A stretch of 64,000 nucleotides of DNA from Candidatus Litorirhabdus singularis (GCF_026262625.1 NZ_SHNN01000002.1:248001-312000); one strand, 5' to 3'; counted from the stretch's first letter, positions 1 to 9,123 are shown. Made by a program: numbers and translations. Notes: generated from the sequence alone by a model not told the origin.

Positions 1-1085
1 ATGGCGCCGCCGTTGACGTTGACCTTACTGCGGTCGAGGTCTAGATCGCGAATAAACTTCTCAGCAACCACGGAGAATGCTTCGTTGATTTCGAACAGGT
101 CGATATCGGAAATTGACATGCCAGCGCGAGCCAGCACTTTACGCGCAGCCGGGACCGGAGCATTCAGCATCAACGTGGGCGAATCACCCATGTTGGCCAT
201 TGCTACAATGCGTGCACGTGGCTTCATACCGTTCGCTTCGGCATAACGCCGTGAAGCAATCAGGACTGCGCCCGCACCATCGACAACACCTGAAGAATTA
301 CCAGCGTGATGGACGTGGTTGATTTCCAGGTCAGGGTACTTCTGTAAGACCAGACCGCGGAAAGTGGTGCCGGCTTCATCAAGCGGATAGTCAGCCAATG
401 CTGCGAAGGATGGCTGTAGTTCTGCCAGTGATTCTTTGGTGGTCTGCGGACGCGGGAACTCTTCCTTGTCCAGAGCCACGCTACCATCCGGATTTAAAAC
501 CGGGATCAGCGACTTGTCGAAGTGACCGTTGGCGATAGCGTTGGCAGCATTTTTCTGAGATACCGCGGCGAGCGCATCAACCGCTTCGCGATCAATCCCT
601 TCCAGAGTGGCAATGGCGTCTGCACATAGCCCCTGGTGAGGCTGTGGGTGCATCTCACGCAAGTGCAGGTTGTCACTGTCAATGAACGGTGACATACCCT
701 GCAGGCTGGCGTACATGGACATCATTTCGGTGCCGCCACCGATACAAAGATCTTCCATACCCGCCATGATGCTGCTGGCCGCCATGTTGACCGAGGTAAT
801 ACCGGAGCCACAGAAGCGGTCCAGTGTGACAGCGCTGGAGCGCACATCGTAGCCGGCGTCCAGTGCGGCCATGCGACCTAAATCACCGCCTTGCTGGCCC
901 TTTTGCTGGCTGGTGCCCCAGATAATGTCATCTACTTCAGCTGTGTTCAGGTCATTGCGCTCGGCGATGGCCTTGAGCACGGTGGCGCCCAGGTGTTGCG
1001 GGTGCAAATGCGCCAGGGCGCCCTTGCCAACTTTGCCAATGCCGCGAGGGGTGCGGCAGGCATCTATAATCCATGCTTCTGACAT
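1..1085 (-). CDS. Acetyl-CoA acetyltransferase / 3-ketoacyl-CoA thiolase (3' end outside window)
   Basis: Thiolase that cleaves 3-ketoacyl-CoA with CoA, the last step of a beta-oxidation spiral, or condenses in reverse. About 361 codons are visible from the ATG; the reading frame is open at base 1, so the C-terminal end with the second active-site cysteine is missing. The acyl-accepting cysteine is Cys92 in the motif LDRFCGSG. Further thiolase signatures are HHAGNSSGVVDGAG, EINEAF and the start of the VNGGA loop. It is the last visible gene of a minus-strand operon and starts 2 bp after the stop of the enoyl-CoA hydratase, so the two are surely co-transcribed. The neighbouring kinase and ACAD11-like genes suggest it closes a 4-hydroxyacyl-CoA degradation route. 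Chain-length preference cannot be told. Confidence 0.93.
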   Translation of the reverse strand, partial: MSEAWIIDACRTPRGIGKVGKGALAHLHPQHLGATVLKAIAERNDLNTAEVDDIIWGTSQQKGQQGGDLGRMAALDAGYDVRSSAVTLDRFCGSGITSVNMAASSIMAGMEDLCIGGGTEMMSMYASLQGMSPFIDSDNLHLREMHPQPHQGLCADAIATLEGIDREAVDALAAVSQKNAANAIANGHFDKSLIPVLNPDGSVALDKEEFPRPQTTKESLAELQPSFAALADYPLDEAGTTFRGLVLQKYPDLEINHVHHAGNSSGVVDGAGAVLIASRRYAEANGMKPRARIVAMANMGDSPTLMLNAPVPAARKVLARAGMSISDIDLFEINEAFSVVAEKFIRDLDLDRSKVNVNGGA

Positions 1086-1087
1086 AA

Positions 1088-1858
1088 CTATTTACCTGTC
1101 CAGTTAGGGGCTCGTTTCTCGGCGAAGGCAGTGGCGCCTTCAATGGCGTCAGCGCTGCTGAACACCGGCATAACAATATCGTTTTGCTTTTTGAACATCT
1201 CGTCGCTGGACCAGTCGCCCTGCTCAGCGATAACCTGCTTGCTCTTGGCAACAGCCAGCGGGCCATTAGCGGCGATACGCGCAGCCAGTTCTTTGGCCGC
1301 TTCCAGTGCGGTGCCCGAAGGTACCACGTGATTGATCAGTCCCAGTTCAGCGGCACGTTGCGCGCTAATAAAGTCTCCGGTCAGTGCCAGCTCCATGGCA
1401 ATACGAGGTGCAATCTGGCGCGGCAGCTTGACCAATCCGCCAGCAGCTGCGGCTAGTCCGCGCTTGACTTCGGGGATTCCAAATTTTGCGTCGTCTGCTG
1501 CTATCAGCATATCGCAAGAGATCGCCAGTTCGAGTCCGCCTGCCAGCGCGTAGCCTTCTACAGCTCCGATCAATGGCTTGTTGGGAGTATATTCGGTCAG
1601 ACCGGCAAAGCCGCGTCCGGGAATGTTGGGGGTTTCGCCTGTCACAAAGGCTTTCAGGTCCATGCCTGAGCAGAAGGTGCCGCCGGCGCCAGTCAAAATG
1701 CCAACGCGCAGATCATCATTGCTTTCCAGCTCATCAATTGCAGCTGCAATACCTTCAGCTAGCGCCTTATTGGCCGCGTTTTTGGCCTTGGGACGGTTCA
1801 GAGTAATGATAATTACTCCGTCCTCAATCGTCGTTAATACTTCGTCTGCCATGCTCAT
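1088..1858 (-). CDS. Enoyl-CoA hydratase (crotonase family), both catalytic Glu present
   Basis: 256-residue crotonase that hydrates trans-2-enoyl-CoA to 3-hydroxyacyl-CoA in the cytoplasm. The oxyanion-hole and substrate motif GTFCSGMDLKAF lies near residue 60. Both classical catalytic acids of mammalian enoyl-CoA hydratase (Glu144 and Glu164) have equivalents here, in AGGLELA and GIPEVKRG, so true hydratase activity is likely. The C-terminus has the usual AFAEKRAPNW ending. Start ATG is at the right end; an in-frame ATG two codons later is also possible. It sits between the kinase (46 bp upstream) and the thiolase (2 bp downstream). The hydratase would act on the enoyl-CoA released by the kinase/ACAD pair. 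Confidence 0.92.
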   Translation of the reverse strand: MSMADEVLTTIEDGVIIITLNRPKAKNAANKALAEGIAAAIDELESNDDLRVGILTGAGGTFCSGMDLKAFVTGETPNIPGRGFAGLTEYTPNKPLIGAVEGYALAGGLELAISCDMLIAADDAKFGIPEVKRGLAAAAGGLVKLPRQIAPRIAMELALTGDFISAQRAAELGLINHVVPSGTALEAAKELAARIAANGPLAVAKSKQVIAEQGDWSSDEMFKKQNDIVMPVFSSADAIEGATAFAEKRAPNWTGK

Positions 1859-1904
1859 GTCCTCTCTAGGGTTAATAGCTTGTGCCGCCTGGCGGCGGTG
1901 TTGG

Positions 1905-2927
1905 TTAATCTGTAATCAGGTCTATGCCTGCTTTGGCTAGCGGTTCTACCATAGCTCCGCGGCTTTCAGCCTCGGCGCTGGAAGCAGTGCCTATTTCTGC
2001 ACGCTTCTTAATGCCTTGCAAGATAGCGGCCAGGCGGAAAAAGCAAAATACCAGATAAAAATTCCAATTGTCGATTTTGTCGCGCCCGGTGCGAGCGCAG
2101 TAACGAGCCACATACTCTTCGTCAGTCGGCATACCGAGTGCGGCACGGTCAACGCCGCCCAGACCACTGATACCCGCGCCGGCGGGCAGCGCCCAGGCCA
2201 TACACTGGTATGCCAGATCTGCCAGCGGGTTGCCCAGCGTTGAAAGTTCCCAGTCAAGCACCGCAATGATGCGCGGCTCGGTTGGGTGAAACATCACATT
2301 ATCGATGCGATAGTCGCCATGCACTAGGCAGATCGAACCGTCATCTTCCGGGATGTTTAGCGGCAGCCACTCGATGAGTTTCTCCATGGCCGGCGAATGA
2401 CCCGTCTCTGAGGCACGATATTGTTTGGTCCAACGTCCGACCTGACGTTCAAAGTAATTGCCCGGCTTACCGTAGTCAGACAGCCCTACAGCATCCACGT
2501 CAACATTGTGTAGCGCCGCCAGTACCCGGTTCATTTCCTCGTAAATAGCAGCGCGCTCAGCATTGGACTCGATCTCGGGGAGCTGTGAATCCCAGAATAC
2601 GCGGCCTTCCATATACTCCATTACATAGAACATGGAACCGACTACGCTTTCGTCTTCACACAGGCAATAGGCTTCGGCGACCGGCACTTCGGTACCGTGG
2701 AGGGCGCTGATAACCTTGAACTCGCGGTCCACGGCATGCGCTGATTTAAGCAACTCACCGGGCGGCTTGCGACGCAATACATAATGCTTGCCACCGGCGC
2801 TTAGTTTAAAGGTGGGATTGGACTGGCCACCGGGAAACTTCTCGTAGGTAAGGTCACCACTGAAGCCAGGAACGTGCTGTTCCAGATAGGGCTGCAGTTT
2901 CTCGACATCCAGCATTTGTGTACTCAT
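1905..2927 (-). CDS. APH-fold kinase of the ACAD10/ACAD11 type, putative 4-hydroxyacyl-CoA kinase
   Basis: 340-residue protein kinase-like (aminoglycoside phosphotransferase fold) enzyme. The catalytic loop is LVHGDYRIDN (residues about 201-210) and the metal-binding acid follows in VLDWELSTLG (about 223-232). The nucleotide-binding N-lobe includes GGQSNPTF and YVLRRKPPG (about 33-57). The DWELSTLGNPLADLAY block is typical of the kinase domain fused to ACAD10/11 in animals and of LvaA in Pseudomonas, which phosphorylates 4-hydroxyacyl-CoA; antibiotic resistance is therefore not the likely role. Its ATG overlaps the stop of the upstream ACAD11-like gene by 4 bp (ATGA), so the two-domain animal protein is here a translationally coupled gene pair. 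Function is inferred from family and context. Confidence 0.88.
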   Translation of the reverse strand: MSTQMLDVEKLQPYLEQHVPGFSGDLTYEKFPGGQSNPTFKLSAGGKHYVLRRKPPGELLKSAHAVDREFKVISALHGTEVPVAEAYCLCEDESVVGSMFYVMEYMEGRVFWDSQLPEIESNAERAAIYEEMNRVLAALHNVDVDAVGLSDYGKPGNYFERQVGRWTKQYRASETGHSPAMEKLIEWLPLNIPEDDGSICLVHGDYRIDNVMFHPTEPRIIAVLDWELSTLGNPLADLAYQCMAWALPAGAGISGLGGVDRAALGMPTDEEYVARYCARTGRDKIDNWNFYLVFCFFRLAAILQGIKKRAEIGTASSAEAESRGAMVEPLAKAGIDLITD

Positions 2928-4132
2928 GATGCATACCGTTTTATCAGTTGTTTACCCAGTGCCATCATGTGGACCTGATCGGAGCCATCAGCCTGCCGAC
3001 ACCAGCGCGCATAATTGAAGGCCTCTGCCATAAAGAAGTCCTGACACAGGCCACCGGCGCCGTGAATTTGCATCGCACGGTCTATCACGCGCTGGACTGT
3101 CAGTGGCGTGGATATTTTGGCGGCAGCAATCAGGTCACGAGCCTCCTTATTGCCCACTTTATCCAGCTGATCAGCGGTCTTTAACGTTAGCAACCGTACC
3201 TGTTCTATCTCGCAGAAGCAGTTGGCGATATCCTCTCTGACCGATTGATGCTCGGACAGCTTTTTACCAAAGGTGCTGCGCGTTTCAGCGCGATGGCAGG
3301 CCAGTTCCATGGAACGCTGTGCACAACCGATCAGGCGCATACAATGGTGCAGCCGGCCTGGTCCAAGACGCCCCTGCGCTATTTCAAAGCCACGGCCTTC
3401 GCCGAGCAGCAGATTGGCTGCTGGCACCCGCACATTATCAAACACTATCTCAGCATGACCAATTGGTGCATCGTCATAGTTAAAGGTCTTCAACGCGCGT
3501 TCTACGGTAAGTCCGGGCGTTCCTTTAGGTACCAAAATTTGTGTTTGCTGGAGGTGACGGTTGGGATTGTCTGGGTCTGACTTACCCATGACGATAAATA
3601 TCTGGGTACGCTCATTCATGGCCCCGGTAATGAACCACTTGCGACCATTGATCACGTACTCGTCGCCGTCGCGCACAATGCTGGTCTCGATATTGGTGGC
3701 GTCGGAGGAGGCTACGTTCGGTTCCGTCATGGCGTAGGCAGAGCGGATATCACCATTAAGCAGAGGTGTTAACCATTGCTCCTGCTGAGCCTCAGTGCCG
3801 TACATCATGAACACTTCCATATTGCCGGTATCAGGCGCATTACAGTTAAAGATTTCTGGCGCCCACATAACCCGGCCCATGATTTCGGCGAGTGGAGCGT
3901 ACTCAAGATTGGTCAGACCGGCGCCGTGGCTGCCCGGGAATGCCAGATTCCAGAGGCCCTGTTCACGGGCTTTAGCTTTGAGTTCTTCCATCATCGGCAC
4001 GGTGGCCCAACGATTCTCACAACTATCGAGGTAGTCGTAGTAGTCATGCTCTACCGGATAAACATGTTCATTCATAAACGCGGTGAGCCGCGCCATGTAG
4101 TCCTGCGCTTTGGGACTGTGTTCAAAATTCAT
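2924..4132 (-). CDS. Acyl-CoA dehydrogenase, ACAD11/LvaC-like
   Basis: 402-residue flavoprotein of the acyl-CoA dehydrogenase superfamily. FAD/substrate motif AMTEPNVASSDATNIE lies at about 134-149; the ACAD11-like blocks GPGRLHHCMR and HGAGGLCQDF follow, and the catalytic-acid region near the C-terminus reads ADGSDQVH rather than the YEGTSQ of ordinary medium-chain enzymes. Those blocks match ACAD11 and LvaC, which convert a 4-phosphoacyl-CoA to an enoyl-CoA with loss of phosphate instead of simply oxidising the acyl chain. It is coupled to the kinase gene through a 4-bp overlap and begins 8 bp after the ligase stop. Assignment to phosphate elimination is inference from family and neighbours; ordinary dehydrogenation remains possible. 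Confidence 0.9.
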   Translation of the reverse strand: MNFEHSPKAQDYMARLTAFMNEHVYPVEHDYYDYLDSCENRWATVPMMEELKAKAREQGLWNLAFPGSHGAGLTNLEYAPLAEIMGRVMWAPEIFNCNAPDTGNMEVFMMYGTEAQQEQWLTPLLNGDIRSAYAMTEPNVASSDATNIETSIVRDGDEYVINGRKWFITGAMNERTQIFIVMGKSDPDNPNRHLQQTQILVPKGTPGLTVERALKTFNYDDAPIGHAEIVFDNVRVPAANLLLGEGRGFEIAQGRLGPGRLHHCMRLIGCAQRSMELACHRAETRSTFGKKLSEHQSVREDIANCFCEIEQVRLLTLKTADQLDKVGNKEARDLIAAAKISTPLTVQRVIDRAMQIHGAGGLCQDFFMAEAFNYARWCRQADGSDQVHMMALGKQLIKRYAS

Positions 4133-4140
4133 AAGTAGTC

Positions 4141-5697
4141 TCAGCCAATGTTGCGGTTAACGCCTTCCCAGTAGGGCTTGCGCAGTTCTTTTTTCAGTAT
4201 TTTGCCAGATGGGTTACGCGGCATTTCCTGCAGAATCTCCAGTTGTCGCGGAATTTTGTACCCGGCAATCTTGTCGCGGCAGAAGTCTATCATTTCATCG
4301 GCTGTGAGGCTGCAATCAGGTTTCAATACTGCAAACGCCAGCAGCGCCTCCCCAAACTTCTCGTTGGGAACGCCGATGACGGCCACGTCGGCGATGGCGG
4401 CGTGGCTCGCCAATGCGTTTTCTACTTCCACCGGGTATATGTTTTCTCCGCCACTGACGACCATATCCTTGATGCGATCTTTCAGGTACAGAAAACCCTC
4501 AGCATCCAAATACCCTGCGTCGCCGGTATGTACCCAGCCGTCGGTGAGATTTTTGGCGGTTTCTTCTGCCAGATTATGGTATCCGATCATATTGCAGCTG
4601 GCGTGGGCCCAGATTTCTCCGACTTCACCCGTCGCCACTGGCCGACCGTTGGTATCCATAATCTTGAGTTGTACGCCAATGGAGGGGCGGCCGCAGGACC
4701 TCAGCAGCTCAGGCTCTCCGGCCAACGCGCGGTCATGGTCGGCTGGCGAAAGATTGACTACGGTGCCACAGGTTTCTGTCATACCGTACATCTGGATAAA
4801 GCGAGCCCCAAAGACTTCGATAGCGCGCTTTAATACCGACTCAGATATGGGTGAGGCGCCATAGTAGATCTGGCGCAGTTTGGAAAAATCCCGTTGCTCG
4901 ATATCAGGCAGCCCCAATACGGCCATAATCATTGCCGGTACCATGAAAATCGCGCTGACGTTGTAGGATTCGATGTCATTGACCACCGCGGCCGGGTCGA
5001 ACACCTTATGCAGAATGATTTCAATACCGGCAGCGATACCGCCCAGCACTGAGCCCGCGCCACCGATATGGAATAGGGGGGCACATACCAGATCCGCCGA
5101 GCCAGGTCCCGGACGGTGGGGCATCAAAATTGTGTTCATTTGAATCTGTGTGGCTACGTTTTGATGGCTGACCACCACGCCTTTGGGGTGGCCGGTTGTG
5201 CCGCTGGTATACATCTGCAAAAACGGATCGTCTGCGCCGACTTCAACGGCAGGCTTGCCAGCATCCTGTTGCGCCAGCCAGGCATCCCAATGATGAGTAT
5301 CGGCGCTGTCCCGGGTAAAAATCTCAATGCCGGCAGGCAGATCTGCACGCATCGCAGCCAGGCACTCAAGCAGTGTTTGATCGAGTATCAGTAGGGCACG
5401 AGCGCCGGCATCATCTATGATATAGCTAAGTTCGGCCGGCGCCAGTCGGTAGTTAAGAGACACGGTAACGGCCCCGATTTTGCCCGCCGCCAAAAAGGTA
5501 AGTAGATGCTCCAGGCTGTTTTCGCCCATGATGGCAACGCGTTCGCCGGGTTTGATGCCGAGTTTCAGCAGGCCATTGGCCATGCGGTTGGCCAGTTGGT
5601 CCAATTCGCCGTAACTGGTGGTATCGCCAGCCTGAGTCAGGCAGGGGTTGTTTGGGAAATTACGGGCGTAGTACTCAGCGAACTGATGAACAAGCAT
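4141..5697 (-). CDS. Acyl-CoA ligase (AMP-forming), first gene of the operon
   Basis: 518-residue class I adenylate-forming enzyme that activates a carboxylic acid to its CoA thioester through an acyl-AMP. Core motifs are visible: the P-loop-like MYTSGTTGHPKG (about 162-173), QMYGMTETCG, the hinge region LKDRIKDMVVSGGENIYPVEVE, and the C-terminal catalytic lysine in PSGKILKKEL. It opens the minus-strand operon that continues with the ACAD11-like enzyme, kinase, hydratase and thiolase, so it most likely supplies the hydroxyacyl-CoA substrate. Only a weak ribosome site precedes the ATG. The 414-bp gap to the next, divergent gene presumably carries the promoters. Confidence 0.92.
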   Translation of the reverse strand: MLVHQFAEYYARNFPNNPCLTQAGDTTSYGELDQLANRMANGLLKLGIKPGERVAIMGENSLEHLLTFLAAGKIGAVTVSLNYRLAPAELSYIIDDAGARALLILDQTLLECLAAMRADLPAGIEIFTRDSADTHHWDAWLAQQDAGKPAVEVGADDPFLQMYTSGTTGHPKGVVVSHQNVATQIQMNTILMPHRPGPGSADLVCAPLFHIGGAGSVLGGIAAGIEIILHKVFDPAAVVNDIESYNVSAIFMVPAMIMAVLGLPDIEQRDFSKLRQIYYGASPISESVLKRAIEVFGARFIQMYGMTETCGTVVNLSPADHDRALAGEPELLRSCGRPSIGVQLKIMDTNGRPVATGEVGEIWAHASCNMIGYHNLAEETAKNLTDGWVHTGDAGYLDAEGFLYLKDRIKDMVVSGGENIYPVEVENALASHAAIADVAVIGVPNEKFGEALLAFAVLKPDCSLTADEMIDFCRDKIAGYKIPRQLEILQEMPRNPSGKILKKELRKPYWEGVNRNIG

Positions 5698-6111
5698 GTC
5701 AGGCTACCTGATTTGCAGTCTTGCCAAAGGGCGGTCAGTCTGTGGGCTGAGACTGGAGCGGGCAATGACATGGCGAAACAAAAAAATGTGCAACAACTGA
5801 CAGAATAGCAGCTCTGTCAGTTTGGGTATGCCGCCGCGGTAAACAAGATGGGGATTCTGGCCCTGGTGCTTCAAGGGAGCAGACAACAAACGTCACTTGA
5901 CGGCGTCTGTGGCGGTCTCAAACTGCGCCGGGTTGCTTTCGACCCAGATAAACTGGCGTCTGGCGAATATGCTGGTAGACTCGATATTCCGTCGCGATAA
6001 GGCCCGTTATAAGGGGCATGAGAGCCGGCTGAAATGACACGCTCAGCTGCTGTGACTAGGCAGGGCGGGGCAATAGATTATTAATCAATAAGAGCTTTAA
6101 AGGATCGCTTT
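5698..6111. other. Intergenic region between two divergent acyl-CoA ligase genes
   Basis: No coding sequence that I can support. Both flanking ligase genes start outward from it, so promoters for the two transcripts should lie here. A short AT-rich imperfect dyad, TTATTAATCAATAA at 6078-6091, lies about 20 bp before the second ligase start and a Shine-Dalgarno-like AAAGGA lies at about 6100. No recognisable regulator box or sigma-70 promoter stands out with confidence. Confidence 0.5.
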
Positions 6112-7812
6112 ATGTACCAAGAACTTCGTGATACCTGGGACGAGCTGACCCAGCCTGGGCAAATGTTCGAGTTAACCACGATCAGCATCCGCGGCGCTGA
6201 CGATGTCAAAGCCTTTGCCAACATACCTGGCTCACTTCGCGATGTCTGGGAAATGACCGCGGGTCATGGTCAGGCGGATTACCTGGTGTATGAAGATGAG
6301 CGCTGGACCTATGAGGAGGCGCACCAGCAGGTGCAGTCGATAGCCGCTTGGCTCACAGCCAATGGTGTACAACAACACGACCGGGTAGCGATTGCTATGC
6401 GCAACTATCCGGAGTGGATGTTGGCCTACTGGGCGGTTATCTCGATGGGCGCTGTTGCAGTGGGAATGAATGCCTGGTGGGTGCCCGAGGAAATGGACTA
6501 TGGGCTGGCGGATTCTGCGCCGAAGGCGTTGATTTGCGACAAGGAAAGACTGCAACGTTTCAGTGAGATTGCGGCCAACCACCCTGACATAAAAGTGGTC
6601 GCCGTGCGTTGCGAGGATGAGCTCCCCGCTGGTGTTGTCAGCTGGTCCGAGCTTATCAGTGCGGATCCGGTCAAACAGACTGTAGAGATCGACCCTGATG
6701 ACGATGCCTGCGTGTTTTACACGTCGGGCACTACCGGACGTCCCAAAGGTGCCCAGTTGACTCATCGCGGTTGCGTGACCAACCTGTTCGCCGTGGTGTT
6801 TGCCAATATGGCGCAGAGTATGGCCGCTGCCAAGGTCTCTCCACCGGTGGAAACGGATGAAGCGCCGGTGCAACAGGCCGCGATTATTGCGACACCGCTA
6901 TTTCACGTGACGGCTAATAACTGTCTGGCGCAAGCGCTGACACTGGCCGGAGGCAAGCTTCTGCATATGTATAAATGGGATGCAGGTGAGGCATTGCGCA
7001 TTATCGAAGCTGAAAAAATCACGACCTTTACTGGCGTGCCGGTGATGTCTCGCGAGATGATGAATCACCCCGATTATCAGCATCGAGACACCTCTAGTCT
7101 GAAATCATTGGGCGGTGGTGGTGCGCCGGTGCAGCCCGACCTGGTAGACAAGATTGACAAAAATGGTGGCAATGCGGCGCCTTCGCAGGGCTACGGTATG
7201 ACTGAGGTGTGCGGCATCATCAGCGCTGTAGGCGGCGCGTATTTTGTCGATAAGCCCAAGAGCGCCGGTTTGGTAATGCCGACCTTTGATATCAAATGCG
7301 TGGATGAAGACGGCAAAGAAGTGCCGCTGGGTGAGCGTGGTGAGGTGTGTGTTAAAGGTGCGCAGGTTATCAAGGGCTACCTGAATCGACCCGAGGCGAC
7401 TGCAGAGGCCATTGTGGACGGCTGGCTCGCCACCGGTGATATTGGCTACCTGGATGATGACGGCTTTTTGTATCTAGTCGACCGCGCCAAGGACATGGTG
7501 TTGCGTGGCGGCGAAAACGTGTACTGCAGCGAAGTGGAAACAGTCTTGTTCTCTCATGACGATGTCGCCGAATGTGCTGTCTTTTCAGTACCCGATGATC
7601 GTTTGGGTGAAGAGGTAGGCGCCGCCATATATCTCACAGCTGGTAAGTCTCTGACGGCGGAGGAACTGCGAGAATTTTGCAAAGTCCATCTTTCGGCGTA
7701 CAAAATTCCGCGTTATATCTGGATGATGGACGAGCAGCTACCGCGCAATGCCAGTGGCAAGTTCCTCAAGAAGGAGCTGCAAAAGGAACTATTGGTCGTA
7801 GACGCCAGCTGA
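6112..7812 (+). CDS. Acyl-CoA ligase (AMP-forming), 566 aa
   Basis: Class I adenylate-forming acid:CoA ligase. Motifs in order: FYTSGTTGRPKG (about 203-214), YGMTEVCG, TGDIGYLDDDGF, VDRAKDMVLRGGENVYCSEVE and the C-terminal lysine region ASGKFLKKEL. An N-terminal stretch of about 30 residues precedes the adenylation domain. The gene stands alone: it is divergent from the first ligase operon and convergent with the AraC regulator. It differs clearly from the 518-aa ligase, so it likely has another acyl substrate. Start ATG is preceded by AAAGGA at a suitable distance. Long- or medium-chain specificity cannot be decided by eye. Confidence 0.91.
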   Translation: MYQELRDTWDELTQPGQMFELTTISIRGADDVKAFANIPGSLRDVWEMTAGHGQADYLVYEDERWTYEEAHQQVQSIAAWLTANGVQQHDRVAIAMRNYPEWMLAYWAVISMGAVAVGMNAWWVPEEMDYGLADSAPKALICDKERLQRFSEIAANHPDIKVVAVRCEDELPAGVVSWSELISADPVKQTVEIDPDDDACVFYTSGTTGRPKGAQLTHRGCVTNLFAVVFANMAQSMAAAKVSPPVETDEAPVQQAAIIATPLFHVTANNCLAQALTLAGGKLLHMYKWDAGEALRIIEAEKITTFTGVPVMSREMMNHPDYQHRDTSSLKSLGGGGAPVQPDLVDKIDKNGGNAAPSQGYGMTEVCGIISAVGGAYFVDKPKSAGLVMPTFDIKCVDEDGKEVPLGERGEVCVKGAQVIKGYLNRPEATAEAIVDGWLATGDIGYLDDDGFLYLVDRAKDMVLRGGENVYCSEVETVLFSHDDVAECAVFSVPDDRLGEEVGAAIYLTAGKSLTAEELREFCKVHLSAYKIPRYIWMMDEQLPRNASGKFLKKELQKELLVVDAS

Positions 7813-7826
7813 GGCCGCTTTGCATC

Positions 7827-7843
7827 GCCCTGTCATGCAGGGC
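7827..7843. terminator. Hairpin between convergent genes, possible bidirectional terminator
   Basis: Perfect 6-bp stem GCCCTG / CAGGGC with a 5-base loop, placed between the stop of the ligase (plus) and the stop of the AraC gene (minus). There is no T-run on either side, so intrinsic termination is uncertain. Confidence 0.35.
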
Positions 7844-7873
7844 ATTGGGCGCGCCGGTTCGTAAGGCCGCTGC

Positions 7874-8875
7874 CTAAACACCCTTGCGATAGGTATAGGG
7901 TGTTACCCCAGTCCAGCCCTTAAAGGCACGAATGAAAGCGCTGGATTCTGAAAACCCCGCGCGATGGGCAATTTCTTCGATACTCAGACCCTGCTTACCC
8001 AGGTAGTGCAGGGCTACGTCTCGTCGCAACAGACTTTTGATCTCAGAAAATGAGCTGCCTTCCTTGTTGAGCCTCCGTCGCAGCGTTTGTGGGTGCAGCT
8101 CCAGCTGCTGCGCCACGGCGTCCAGTTCGGCGAGGTCGGTAAGGTCGCCGCGTAATATTTGTCGAACCCGAGAGGTCCAGCTGGCCTGATCATATTGCTG
8201 AGATAACAGTGCCAGCACCGGGTGGCGTAAAAAACGCGTCAGAGACTGTTCGTTTTGAGTCACCGGTTTCCCCAGCAATGCCTCATTAAAAACTATCTGT
8301 GTGTGTGGTTGGTCAAACATGACGGGGCTGCCCAGAAACATATGCCGATATTCCTCGATGTGCGGCGGGGCACTATGCTGAAAGTGGACTTCAATCAGTG
8401 GCAGGTGCTCCTGTACCAGCCAGCTGCCAAAGCGATGGCAATTGAAGAGGGCGTGCTCGACGCTGTAGTGCTCAGCAGGAGCATCGGACTCGCCTAGCTG
8501 CACCATTGCACGGCCACCTTCTATTCTTAGCTGCGGGCCGTAAGGTTGCATAAATAGACCGAAAAATCGGCAGTAGCGAGCCAGTGCCTGCCCCAGAGTA
8601 TCGCAGCCAATGACGGCGTAACACATCATCGACCATGAACCGATGGGTAGTCGCTGCTCACCGTAGCCCAGGCTTTCGTCGCCCATGGCGAGCATTGCTG
8701 CTACCTGAAGGTCAGCAAATCGCTCGATGGATATTCTGGCATCATTCTCTTCCAAGAGTCGTGGAGAAATCCGATTGAGCCGCAGCAGCGCCGCCGGCTC
8801 GAGTCCTTGCGATACGGCGTGCTTGAGCACCGCTTTGACAAAATACACTGAAATTGAGAGTTGTCGCATGGCCAT
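7874..8875 (-). CDS. AraC-family transcriptional regulator (OruR/ArgR-like architecture)
   Basis: 333-residue regulator. The N-terminal two thirds form the arabinose-binding-like sensory domain seen in OruR-type AraC proteins, with the typical opening ISVYFVKAVLKHAV and the block HPVLALLSQQ near the middle. The C-terminal AraC double helix-turn-helix contains LHPQTLRRRLNKEG and IAHRAGFSESSAFIRAFKGWTG, ending with PYTYRKG. The start could also be the ATG two codons downstream. It lies between the lone ligase and the 25-kb catabolic cluster and is divergent from the latter, with a 248-bp spacer, so it is the best local candidate for a regulator of that cluster. A small dyad GCGTC-GTT-GACGC at 8976-8988 lies in the spacer. 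Ligand unknown. Confidence 0.92.
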   Translation of the reverse strand: MAMRQLSISVYFVKAVLKHAVSQGLEPAALLRLNRISPRLLEENDARISIERFADLQVAAMLAMGDESLGYGEQRLPIGSWSMMCYAVIGCDTLGQALARYCRFFGLFMQPYGPQLRIEGGRAMVQLGESDAPAEHYSVEHALFNCHRFGSWLVQEHLPLIEVHFQHSAPPHIEEYRHMFLGSPVMFDQPHTQIVFNEALLGKPVTQNEQSLTRFLRHPVLALLSQQYDQASWTSRVRQILRGDLTDLAELDAVAQQLELHPQTLRRRLNKEGSSFSEIKSLLRRDVALHYLGKQGLSIEEIAHRAGFSESSAFIRAFKGWTGVTPYTYRKGV

Positions 8876-9123
8876 GTCGTTGTGTTTGTATCTCTTCGCA
8901 GATTAGGGACTATTGAGCACTGTGCAGATTTGTCAGCTACAGTTAGTGTTTAAGTCGCCTCTAACTAGCCTATCCGCGTCGTTGACGCAGCCTGTGCCTC
9001 AGTGGCTGCTTCAAGGTGTTAGTTTACGTCAATTTTTTTGTCGATGGGTGTCATTGTTGGGGGATAGTGGCCTCACCATACTGTTGCCCCTTCTTAGACG
9101 CGGGCAGGCGTAAGGTTTTAGCT

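Noticed and set aside
1905-2927. Aminoglycoside phosphotransferase (antibiotic resistance) call
   Set aside because: The kinase motifs and coupling to an ACAD11-like gene fit the ACAD10/11 and LvaA group instead.
4178-4864. Long open frame on the plus strand opposite the first ligase gene
   Set aside because: It is a shadow of the minus-strand ligase, which has all adenylate-forming motifs; the shadow has no recognisable domain.
6078-6091. TTATTAATCAATAA dyad before the second ligase as an operator
   Set aside because: Short and AT-only arms are common by chance; noted only within the intergenic entry.
6232-6873. 213-codon minus-strand frame inside the second ligase gene
   Set aside because: Antisense shadow; His/Arg-rich composition and no ribosome site or motif.
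9016-9123. N-terminal extension of the first acyl-CoA dehydrogenase
   Set aside because: The 36 extra residues do not resemble the family; homology starts at the ATG at 9124.
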